A stretch of DNA of 40,781 nucleotides, from positions 1 to 40,781 of IMG/VR virus record IMGVR_UViG_3300045963_000043. One strand, given 5' to 3'. Shown here piece by piece: positions 32,978 through 40,619 of the stretch (positions within the stretch are counted from its first letter, which is position 1; each line of letters begins with the position of its first letter). The notes beneath the pieces are model-generated. The model did no database searches. It was not told the DNA's origin and was given only the letters and a program-made list of their open reading frames with translations. This stretch comes from a virus. Made by a program: the position numbers and the translations under genes.

Positions 32978-34871
32978 TCTTATTTTCTGTGATATTGAAA
33001 CAGAAGGTCTTGACTCTACCTTTGACAAGTCGTGCAAGATTACTCGGATTGGTATTGCTGTTGATGACGAACCTGCTGAGTCGTATGATTACACTAACTG
33101 GAGTGATTGTGATTACATCACTCAGTTTTTATGTGAAGCGATTGCTAATGGTGACACCTTCGTGTTCCACAACGCTGCATTTGACGTGACAACGTTACGT
33201 CTGAATGACTTCGACATTGTGAACTATCACGATACCATGTGCATGTCATACGTGATTAATCCTGCTCCTATGCAGAATCACTCACTTGGCAACCTTGCAC
33301 AAATGGCTGGTGGTGAAAAGACCCACTTCGACTTCAGCACCACCAAAAGTGAAGATGACGAAGATTACGATGAGTGGGCGCTCGACCTCTCAGAGTACAA
33401 CGTCAACGACGTTGAGATAACGCGCAAAGTGTTTGACTATCTATCCGCAGAGATGGATAAAGACGAAACATTGTGGGAGTACTATTTTGATGTAGAACTT
33501 CCTTACATTGAACGCATCATCGAGATGCTATCCAATGGGGTGTTGATGGATTTACCTACACTCAAACGTATGCTAACCGCACTAACTATTGACCAGACTG
33601 AGATGGTTAAAGAGTTAGAAGTTGCAGGTGGCTTTATTGAAGGAAAGGAAGTAATTTATTCTCGTAAAGTACTGTTCTCGACTAAACCGTTACTATTTGT
33701 GGGGTACAACCGACGCGGTGATACCACTACTTACGACCATTGCGACCTTGCACCGTTTAACCCAAATAGTGGCTCACAGATTGAGAAGGTGCTACTTAAA
33801 GATGGATTCACTGACTTTCCTGTGTACACAAAAGCTGGTGCGCCTTCCTTTGGACGTGACGCGCTTGAGCAAATACCGCACCCTATGGCACGTAAAATTA
33901 TTGCGCTGAAGGATTTGCAAGCAGTTCTTAAATTCGTACCACCACTAATGGAGGTTAACACAGATGGACGACTTCGTACTAGTTTCAAACAGTTTAACAC
34001 CGTCACTGGTCGCTTATCTTCTGCCTCACCAAATCTACAGAATATGCCAGCTCAAAAGAAAGCTGGAGATGTTTACTCTTACCGCGCTGATGACGCTTAC
34101 AATATTCGTAAGTGCTTCATTGCACAGGAAGGGTACCAGTTAGTTGTTGGAGACCTTAACCGCATTGAATTGGTGGTGCTTGCTTTCTACCTTGAGTGGG
34201 TGTTGGAGTTTTCTACGATGGCGGACGCTGTTCGCGCTGGTGAAGATTTGCACCAATCTAATGCAAACCTTTGGGGTTGTGAGCGTCGTGTCGCCAAGAC
34301 TGTTATCTTCTGTCTGGTGTATGGTGGTGGTGCAAATAAGATTGCGCACATCACTGGCATTAGCGTCAAAGAGGCTAAACAAGTTATTGCACGTATCTAT
34401 GCGACCACTCCTATTGAAGAGCTAAAATCGGAGCTTATCGCTCATGTGCGTAAAAATCGCGGTTATTTTAAAGATGTACTTAATCGTCGCTTGCATGTAC
34501 CTGCTATCGTCTTTGACAAGAAAGGGCAAGAGTATGCGCGCGCTGAACGTCAGTGCTTTAACTACCTCATTCAAGGTGGTGCTGCAAGTATCTTCAAGGT
34601 GTTACAAAACAACGCTGCTGAGAGGTATTACGACGAGATGTACAAGATTGTAGACACAATTTATAATCTAGAACCTGCTCGACAATTACTGCAAGTGCAT
34701 GATGAGGTGGTGTACGAAGTTCGTGATGAATTTGCAGAAGATGCGTGTAAAGTGTTGACTTCACTGTATACAAATGATACAATATTATCACGAAACGGAA
34801 AAGCAGTTCCTATAACTTGTGAGTTCCAATTCGCTACTAACTGGTATGATGCAAAGGAGAAAAAGGCGTGA
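32961..34871 (+). CDS. DNA polymerase, family A, with 3'-5' exonuclease
   Basis: A 636-residue polymerase started at ATG 32961 because GGAGGAG stands ten bases upstream; a start at 32928 would add residues outside the fold. Exonuclease motifs are FCDIETEGLD (Exo I), FHNAAFDVTTL (Exo II) and YNVNDVEITRKVF (Exo III). Polymerase motif A is VVGDLNRIELVVLAFY, motif B is RRVAKTVIFCLVYGGG and motif C is LLQVHDEVVYEV. The arginine that usually follows Glu-Leu in motif A (as in IELR) is a valine here. It replicates the genome with the primase-helicase. The endonuclease gene overlaps its start and the ligase gene overlaps its end. Confidence 0.93.
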   Translation: MHHISNLIFCDIETEGLDSTFDKSCKITRIGIAVDDEPAESYDYTNWSDCDYITQFLCEAIANGDTFVFHNAAFDVTTLRLNDFDIVNYHDTMCMSYVINPAPMQNHSLGNLAQMAGGEKTHFDFSTTKSEDDEDYDEWALDLSEYNVNDVEITRKVFDYLSAEMDKDETLWEYYFDVELPYIERIIEMLSNGVLMDLPTLKRMLTALTIDQTEMVKELEVAGGFIEGKEVIYSRKVLFSTKPLLFVGYNRRGDTTTYDHCDLAPFNPNSGSQIEKVLLKDGFTDFPVYTKAGAPSFGRDALEQIPHPMARKIIALKDLQAVLKFVPPLMEVNTDGRLRTSFKQFNTVTGRLSSASPNLQNMPAQKKAGDVYSYRADDAYNIRKCFIAQEGYQLVVGDLNRIELVVLAFYLEWVLEFSTMADAVRAGEDLHQSNANLWGCERRVAKTVIFCLVYGGGANKIAHITGISVKEAKQVIARIYATTPIEELKSELIAHVRKNRGYFKDVLNRRLHVPAIVFDKKGQEYARAERQCFNYLIQGGAASIFKVLQNNAAERYYDEMYKIVDTIYNLEPARQLLQVHDEVVYEVRDEFAEDACKVLTSLYTNDTILSRNGKAVPITCEFQFATNWYDAKEKKA

Positions 34872-35671
34872 AACGCGCAATGCTGGCAGACCACACCTTA
34901 GATGGTGGTAACGAAGCTTCTTTAGCTTTGTTAAAGTTTCCTAAAGTTGTACTACCTAAGTACGATGGTGTGCGCATACATATAGACAATGGTAGAGTTA
35001 AGTCACGTACTGGTAAACTTATACCCAATAGGTTTTTGCAGCGTGAACTTTCTATACTCCCTCATGGTCTCGAAGGTGAGATTGTAGTTGGCGGCAATTT
35101 CGCTGACACCACTTCTGCGGTACGTTCACACGACAAAGAAGGTTTTGACTATACTCTATATCTGTTTGACGACAGTTCAAAAGATTACGGCTTCGGTGCG
35201 CGTTATTTGAGCTTGTATAATACGTTATCTGATTTACTGTCACCAAAACTTCTTTTGGCAGATTCTACAATCTGCTGCGATTTAGAAGAGCTATTACAGC
35301 TTGAAGATTTTTACACCTCCAAAGGCATGGAGGGTATAATCATCCGTGACCCTGATATGCTTTACAAAGAAGGACGCGCTACCTTCAAAGAACAGTCGTA
35401 CCTGTCAATGAAGCGTCACATTACCGCCGAAGCACGCGTAATTGGATACAGATGCAAACAAGAAGATAGTCGTCCTGTTGACACACTTGGCGCATTTGAC
35501 TTAATAACCCATGATGGTATAGAATTTGGGTGTGGTAGTGGGTTGACTGATGACCTACGCTCACAACTGTGGGCGGACAAAGACAACTTGATAGGTAAGA
35601 CTGTTGAGTACAAGTACCAGAAGTCAGAACAGACTGCTCCGCGATTTCCTGTATTTTTGAGGTTTAGATAA
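34868..35671 (+). CDS. ATP-dependent DNA ligase
   Basis: A 267-residue ligase. Motif I is LPKYDGVR with K31 as the residue that takes up AMP. Motif III-like is LYLFDD, the acidic box GLEGEIV fits motif IIIa, and motif IV is GMEGIIIRDP. The final part has SYLSMKR (motif V-like) and an OB-type end (TVEYKYQK). It seals nicks in Okazaki fragments and repair products. It is shorter than T7 ligase (about 360 residues). The start is GTG 34868 with AAGGAG eight bases upstream, overlapping the polymerase stop by four bases. Confidence 0.88.
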   Translation: MKRAMLADHTLDGGNEASLALLKFPKVVLPKYDGVRIHIDNGRVKSRTGKLIPNRFLQRELSILPHGLEGEIVVGGNFADTTSAVRSHDKEGFDYTLYLFDDSSKDYGFGARYLSLYNTLSDLLSPKLLLADSTICCDLEELLQLEDFYTSKGMEGIIIRDPDMLYKEGRATFKEQSYLSMKRHITAEARVIGYRCKQEDSRPVDTLGAFDLITHDGIEFGCGSGLTDDLRSQLWADKDNLIGKTVEYKYQKSEQTAPRFPVFLRFR

Positions 35672-35871
35672 TGAAATTACTCGTATCCACACCAGATGGT
35701 GTCACGTATCTACTAAGCGTTGGCAGGTTCTACACTGTTTCTGATAGGTATCTTGTTTACAGAGATGTAACTGACGATTTTGTTTTAGTTGTAGACTTAC
35801 TGAACAAGTCAGTACGTTTTTTAGATTACACAGTGATGTCTGTTTATAAAAATTGTACAGTAGTTGTGTAA
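35671..35871 (+). CDS. Small beta-rich hypothetical protein
   Basis: A 66-residue protein made mostly of short beta strands (GVTYLLSVGRFYTVSDRYLV, FVLVVDLLNKSVRFLDY). The ATG at 35671 shares its first base with the ligase stop (TAATG), so it is translated together with the ligase. No family recognised; it is shorter than an OB fold but similar in rhythm. Confidence 0.5.
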   Translation: MKLLVSTPDGVTYLLSVGRFYTVSDRYLVYRDVTDDFVLVVDLLNKSVRFLDYTVMSVYKNCTVVV

Positions 35872-35943
35872 ACAATGTTGGTGACGAGCAACACCCTCGT
35901 TAGTTAGCTGCTAAAAAGTATCCATTACAACTATTTAATTGTC

Positions 35944-36681
35944 ATGACAGAACAACAACCAACAAACCATCTAGTGATTGACGCTGTTACGTTTGAAAAT
36001 AATTACAAAATTGACGTCACCAATTTTGTGAAGATGTACCCTAAAGGTAATTTGGAATACATACCTTGGTCAGCGGGGTTGATGCTAATGAAGCAGTACC
36101 ATTTTACATTCATCTTCGAGATTGAGATGTTTGACGGTAAGCCTGTTCTATACTTACCAGATGGTACAGCATTTGTCAGCGTTATTATCGTTGATACTGC
36201 AACTGGTGCGCGTTCTACACCTTCTCACTATCCTGTGATGAAGGGCTTCAACCACGGTGCAGAGGTTGACCCCGACTGTCGCGCGATTAACGACTGCATC
36301 CAGCGCGCCAAAGTCAAAGCGCTTGCAGAAGTCACAGGTATCGGTCTTAAGCTTTGGTTGCGTCTTGAAGAAGACGAAATCAACGGAGACACCCCTGTTG
36401 TATCAGCACGTGAAACTAAAGCACCACCAGCACGACGCGCTGCTACTACTGCACGTCGTCAACCTGCTATAGTTGAAGAAGATGACGAAGAGCCTGAGGA
36501 TGGTAATGATGAGGAGTATGCCGAAGGTGACGACGAAGTTTTTGAAACTGAGTCGCGTCAGCCGCTAGCTCGTCGCACATCTCCAGCGCGTCAACCTGCT
36601 GCCGCACAATCTCGCCGCCCAGCCGCACAGTCTCGCGGTGCTCGTCCTGCTACAAGCAGAGGAGCTAACCCTTTTGGCTAA
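35944..36681 (+). CDS. Single-strand annealing protein (Sak3/DUF1071-type)
   Basis: A 245-residue protein. Residues about 15-145 match the DUF1071 (Sak3) layout: NLEYIPWSAGLMLMKQYHF, a strand FVSVIIVDTATGARSTPSHY, P-V-M-K-G-F-N-H, then a RAINDCIQRAKVKALAEVTG helix with I-G-L-K-L-W. These proteins are Rad52-like and anneal complementary single strands during phage recombination. The remainder is odd: an acidic block (residues about 180-205) then an Arg/Pro/Ala/Gln-rich tail with RQPA and RRPAAQSRG repeats. T7's SSB-like gp2.5 also ends in an acid tail, so a merged SSB/annealing role is possible. No SD sequence precedes ATG 35944. Confidence 0.75.
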   Translation: MTEQQPTNHLVIDAVTFENNYKIDVTNFVKMYPKGNLEYIPWSAGLMLMKQYHFTFIFEIEMFDGKPVLYLPDGTAFVSVIIVDTATGARSTPSHYPVMKGFNHGAEVDPDCRAINDCIQRAKVKALAEVTGIGLKLWLRLEEDEINGDTPVVSARETKAPPARRAATTARRQPAIVEEDDEEPEDGNDEEYAEGDDEVFETESRQPLARRTSPARQPAAAQSRRPAAQSRGARPATSRGANPFG

Positions 36682-36970
36682 ACGACAAGCAGACAAACCG
36701 CCTTGTGGGTGGATTTCCTTATGGGAAGGTGATGAAGCACCGCGCCCTGCCTTGAAGGGTGTTCTTAAAGTCAGTGTCGAAGACATACAAACTATGCTTG
36801 CACAAGCGTATGACCAAGGTGTTGACGATTACGGTCAGATGTCCCTTGACATTGCGCTATGGGAAGAAGAAGATGGTGGTGACAAATACCCCATCTACAA
36901 AGGTAAACTTACTGTGAGGCAAGAACGTGAAGACAAAAAACCTAAGCGTAGCACTCGCTCTCGTCGTTAG
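36674..36970 (+). CDS. Hypothetical protein following the annealing protein
   Basis: A 98-residue protein from TTG 36674, whose codon overlaps the upstream stop. GAGGAG is about ten bases upstream; a GTG at 36638 lies deep in the upstream gene and is less likely. It has CGWISLWEGDEAPRPALKG, then a VSVEDIQTMLAQAY helix, then a SLDIALWEEE segment and a basic tail (DKKPKRSTRSRR). No family recognised. Position next to the annealing protein and nuclease suggests a DNA-metabolism partner. Confidence 0.6.
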   Translation: MAKRQADKPPCGWISLWEGDEAPRPALKGVLKVSVEDIQTMLAQAYDQGVDDYGQMSLDIALWEEEDGGDKYPIYKGKLTVRQEREDKKPKRSTRSRR

Positions 36971-37055
36971 TTTATTGATGGGTATGAGCCAAGACCCGCG
37001 TACTTGTGCTGACCCACGCTCACAATATCCATCAAACCCACCTTGTAATAAATAA
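36927..37055 (+). CDS. Hidden 42-residue ORF with signal-peptide-like start
   Basis: GTG 36927 opens a 42-codon frame ending at TAA 37053-37055, whose last base is the first base of the next gene's ATG (TAATG). AGG lies about eight bases before the GTG. The peptide starts MKTKNLSVALALVVSLLMG, a charged start followed by a hydrophobic core of about 14 residues, then a short polar stretch with two cysteines and prolines (DPRTCADPRSQYPSNPPC). This looks like an exported small protein or membrane peptide. It overlaps the upstream gene by 44 bases, and without it the 84-base gap to the nuclease gene would be empty. Family unknown. Confidence 0.5.
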   Translation: MKTKNLSVALALVVSLLMGMSQDPRTCADPRSQYPSNPPCNK

Positions 37056-37867
37056 TGCACTTTAAGAGACTTACCGAATACTGGAATGACGAGAGTGGTG
37101 TATACCCTACTGATGCTACCACTGTTGCTAAAGTAGTTGCGTTCTTTGCCAAGTCACTATCATCAGCCGTGTCTGATGTACTGTTCCGAAACAAAGACAA
37201 CCACTATCTTCGCGTTTCACAAATGGGTAAGCCTCTTATTGTACTCTGTTTAAACAAGATTGGGTACGAAGACCAAGACGAACCCAACTTCAAGATGCGC
37301 TGGATATTCCTTTTAGGTCACGTATTTGAGGCATACCTCATGTGTGTGATACACCTCCTAGGGTACGATATACACTCCGCGCAGGATGAGATTGACTTTG
37401 GCGGCGTACTTGGTCACATCGATTTCATGGTTGATGAAGTCGTTGTTGAAGTAAAAACGATGTCAGATAGGTACTTTACTGATTTTTGCCGCAAGCAGAA
37501 TGATGACCGTGGCTATCTGACACAACTGCACTGTTACTGTGCGGCAAAGAAAACGAAACGCGGTGTTTTTCTTGTCATCAATAAATCAACCAACGAACTG
37601 CGCGAGATACCACTCATATGGGATGACCGTTACATTACCCGCGCTCGTTCTGTTATTCAACATTACGATGCATGTACTGACATAGATTACATCATTGACA
37701 ATTTAAACGCTCCAGAGGGTGTTCCCGAAAAGAGAGGTCACACCCTAACTGGTAAATTTCTTGTACCTCCAAACATGAGATATTCTAAATTCAAAGATGC
37801 TTTCTATGAGTGTAACGGTCAATATCTCGTGACATATAAACCTAATTGGTATAGGAGTTTTGAATGA
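37055..37867 (+). CDS. RecB-like PD-(D/E)XK nuclease
   Basis: A 270-residue nuclease of the Cas4/RecB exonuclease superfamily. Visible motifs are GHVFEAYL (His89, Glu92), GHIDFMVDEVVVEVKTMS (D123, E132, K134, the catalytic D...E-x-K) and TQLHCYC (Q157 to Y161, the QxxxY motif). An exonuclease of this type next to a single-strand annealing protein is the usual phage recombination pair: the nuclease produces single strands that the partner anneals. Starts as TAATG with the previous small ORF and overlaps the AAA+ gene by four bases. Confidence 0.85.
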   Translation: MHFKRLTEYWNDESGVYPTDATTVAKVVAFFAKSLSSAVSDVLFRNKDNHYLRVSQMGKPLIVLCLNKIGYEDQDEPNFKMRWIFLLGHVFEAYLMCVIHLLGYDIHSAQDEIDFGGVLGHIDFMVDEVVVEVKTMSDRYFTDFCRKQNDDRGYLTQLHCYCAAKKTKRGVFLVINKSTNELREIPLIWDDRYITRARSVIQHYDACTDIDYIIDNLNAPEGVPEKRGHTLTGKFLVPPNMRYSKFKDAFYECNGQYLVTYKPNWYRSFE

Positions 37868-39432
37868 AGACAACAAAGAAGAGAGGTTGGATGGACGACG
37901 ATGAATATTTACAACGACTAGCTGACAGACTTAAAGCCAATGTATACAGACAAGAAAAACTCGCCGCTTTACAACGACTAGCTGACAGATTTATACCAGT
38001 TATCGATACCCCTCCTATGGCAACAACTAAAATTGAGGTGATTACTAGTGATGATTCTGGTAAAATAGTCTCCGACGCATACCGCGCTGCTGCTTTTGAA
38101 CAGTTTAATGTTGAAACTAACTTCGGTACTAAAATCACCACATCTCAGACAGATTACAGAACTAGAAAAAACGGTGTTACTTACCACTTCCGCAAAGACC
38201 CTATCAATGGAGATTGGTATCTATTTGTGGATGGTATAAAGTATACACGGAACAGAACGTTGAACCTTCCACACTTTGAAGACGCTCTAACTATTGCAGT
38301 TGCTGCCGTACATTCAAACGTTTCTGTCGTACATTCAAACTTTGTGAAACAGTACAGCATAGATGTGCACGTTGGTGACATTACGTTTCAATTTATAATG
38401 CCTACGAAATTCAATGAAGTATCATGTTTTGTGCTCATCAACTGCGACGTAATACCACTTCCTGAAATAGAGTTGACGCAGAAGGATTACGGTGATATCC
38501 TTTATATAGAGCTAAAAAATAAGCTCAAGATTTTTTGGGAATCTTGCGGTTTGACTTTCTACGCACCTCCTAACCAACCTATCCAAATCCTCAACCCTGT
38601 CGTGATTAAAACAACCAAAGACTATAACATGTCTAACTACAGATTACGCAACGCAGACAAACTCCTTATCGAAGTTCTCGATAGTGGTAACACTAATGTT
38701 GCACTCCTCCTTGGAAAACCGGGAACTGGCAAGACTTTCTTCACAGACTGTTACTCTAAGTGGGTTGGTGCTGAGTACATGTACGCACTTTGTCACGACG
38801 GCACTAACGCTGAAGACCTTTTCTACAGCGTCAATGTCGGTAAAGCGGTATTGCGCGAAGGTAAAGTCAGCGAAGAAATCTACCAAGCTGGACTACTTTT
38901 ACGTGCTGTTCGCGCATCGCAGAAACACAAAGTCGTGTTATGTGTCGACGAGATTGACAAAGCCAGCAAGCGAACTGAGAATCTATTCTTAGACTTTGCT
39001 GAAACCTATCGCGTCCCTTTCCTTGAAACTCAAGAAGTTGGTGTAAAAGAAAACATCACGCTTTTCTTTACGAGCAATGGTTATCGCCCACACAGCGAAG
39101 CGTTTTTGCGTCGTTGCTACCGCCACCACTTCGACTTCCTTCCACGCGACGTTGAGATTTCTCTCATTGGTGGTACTTATGCTGAGAAGATTGTAGACGC
39201 GCTTGCAGCTATTCGCAAAGATGGTGCATCTTCTCCGTCTATCAAGGAGGGTATGCTGTTTGCTCATAACCTTCAGTTTGCCAATACAAAGGCGGATGTC
39301 GAACTTCTGTTCTTTGCACACCTATGCAAAGAAGAAGAAGATTTTGAAGTGTTAAGGAAGGGTAACTTTGCCGACAAGTTTGTTAAACCTAGGTATCAAA
39401 AAATTGATGGTTACATCAAGGAGCCGTTCTAA
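37864..39432 (+). CDS. MoxR-like AAA+ ATPase
   Basis: A 522-residue protein. Residues about 1-240 are an unrecognised N-terminal region that contains a 20-residue tandem repeat (LQRLADR twice, encoded by an exact 22-bp repeat at 37908 and 37968). The C-terminal half is an AAA+ module of the MoxR/CobS type: Walker A LLGKPGTGKT, Walker B VVLCVDEIDK, a sensor FFTSNGYRP and RRCYRHHFDF. MoxR ATPases usually act with a VWA-domain protein to insert metals, remodel proteins or drive defence systems. A candidate VWA partner is encoded directly after it (one-base overlap). Cyanophages are known to carry CobS-like genes, but full identity is not shown. Confidence 0.85.
   Translation: MKTTKKRGWMDDDEYLQRLADRLKANVYRQEKLAALQRLADRFIPVIDTPPMATTKIEVITSDDSGKIVSDAYRAAAFEQFNVETNFGTKITTSQTDYRTRKNGVTYHFRKDPINGDWYLFVDGIKYTRNRTLNLPHFEDALTIAVAAVHSNVSVVHSNFVKQYSIDVHVGDITFQFIMPTKFNEVSCFVLINCDVIPLPEIELTQKDYGDILYIELKNKLKIFWESCGLTFYAPPNQPIQILNPVVIKTTKDYNMSNYRLRNADKLLIEVLDSGNTNVALLLGKPGTGKTFFTDCYSKWVGAEYMYALCHDGTNAEDLFYSVNVGKAVLREGKVSEEIYQAGLLLRAVRASQKHKVVLCVDEIDKASKRTENLFLDFAETYRVPFLETQEVGVKENITLFFTSNGYRPHSEAFLRRCYRHHFDFLPRDVEISLIGGTYAEKIVDALAAIRKDGASSPSIKEGMLFAHNLQFANTKADVELLFFAHLCKEEEDFEVLRKGNFADKFVKPRYQKIDGYIKEPF
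37908..37989 (+). repeat. In-frame 60-bp tandem duplication in the AAA+ gene
   Basis: ACAACGACTAGCTGACAGA and its flanking TTT occur at 37908-37929 and again at 37968-37989, exactly 60 bases (20 codons) apart. The first part of each unit reads LQRLADR. The identical DNA shows recent duplication or repeat-driven expansion. Confidence 0.85.
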
Positions 39433-40619
39433 TGAAATACTTTTACTCGAAACTAGATTTGTTTGGCAGCAGTTGGGTGGAGTGTAGCCAGCCAGATTGG
39501 TGGTTTTGTAAGCACGACGGCATACCTACGCGCCAACTTGCTGATGACGAAGAGCTACTAGAAGCTATAGAAGAAGAATTGTCTGATACCCCACTAAAGG
39601 ATGCGCTTCTAGATAAACTGCGCGACTCTGCTCCAGCAATTGTCAGCATACTTGCTGACGAACTCATTGAAGAAGAAGACTTACAAGTAACTCCAGAGGA
39701 GGTGCAGTATTACGTTGACGAAGAACTTATCAACCCTGACTATGACGAGCTTGAGTTTGAAGACGGAGAAGCTGTTACTTCTGATGGTGTTCTAGGCTCA
39801 CCTGTTGCTAACTCTTCTACAAACATTAACAAGTGGTTTCCTAATGCTGCCATTACAACTACTGTTAGTGGAAAAGCTAGCACCGATGACGTAAAGAAAA
39901 TCACGCAAGCAATATACACCCTCATGGAGGGAGGTATGCAGTATGAAAGTGATGAGTTAGATGGTGGCAAATTCATCAAACGTTTAGAAACTTCGCGTAA
40001 TGTAACCACGCAAGTTAACAAGAGTACGCGCGCAAATCCTTCTATACTATTCTTGCCTGACTTTTCACCGTCTTGTAGCAGCTACGCACAACTTTACAAC
40101 ACCCTCCTAAGTGGTGTTAGTACTATTCGCGACGACTTCAACGTCATTAGCGCACCGCACTATAACGGACTACCTAATTGGTTTGTCATTAATGGTAAGA
40201 AGTCTACCAAACAAATGGTAATGTTTGAGAATGACTACATAAGAGAAGACAGCGATGGTGATTTTTGTAGTAACACACGTGCTGATAACAACTCTGTCGC
40301 GCAAGATTTCTACTTTAAGCAAATTGCTAAAGTTGTGTTAGATAACAACGTCACAACTGTAGTCATTGCCGCCGACATGGATGGTACTTGGTTGTTCAAG
40401 CTATTACTGCTTTATGAACAAGTCGAGCGCGTCATTTGGGTTGATGGTTCATACTGGGATTCAGAAGGTGAAATCACTGACAAAACGGCAGAGTTGTGCT
40501 ATCGTCTGTTCACGAAAAACGCCGAGCGCCAAATCGCCAAAAGTAAGCTGTCTTACTGGAGTGGCGTGAAGACTGTAAAAGAATTTGTACGTGTATTTGA
40601 AAGGAGCAACTCATGGTAA
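39432..40619 (+). CDS. Probable VWA-domain partner of the AAA+ ATPase
   Basis: A 395-residue protein. The first 120 residues are very acidic, with many Glu/Asp pairs. Residues 205-216 read ILFLPDFSPSCS; D210-x-S212-x-S214 is the MIDAS-type DxSxS metal motif of von Willebrand factor A domains after a hydrophobic strand. A later strand VVIAADMDGTW (D315/D317) fits the distal acidic position. The fold is divergent. Acidic N-terminal halves and C-terminal VWA domains are typical of CobT-like partners of MoxR/CobS ATPases. It overlaps the AAA+ gene by one base and the following ORF by seven bases. Confidence 0.6.
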   Translation: MKYFYSKLDLFGSSWVECSQPDWWFCKHDGIPTRQLADDEELLEAIEEELSDTPLKDALLDKLRDSAPAIVSILADELIEEEDLQVTPEEVQYYVDEELINPDYDELEFEDGEAVTSDGVLGSPVANSSTNINKWFPNAAITTTVSGKASTDDVKKITQAIYTLMEGGMQYESDELDGGKFIKRLETSRNVTTQVNKSTRANPSILFLPDFSPSCSSYAQLYNTLLSGVSTIRDDFNVISAPHYNGLPNWFVINGKKSTKQMVMFENDYIREDSDGDFCSNTRADNNSVAQDFYFKQIAKVVLDNNVTTVVIAADMDGTWLFKLLLLYEQVERVIWVDGSYWDSEGEITDKTAELCYRLFTKNAERQIAKSKLSYWSGVKTVKEFVRVFERSNSW

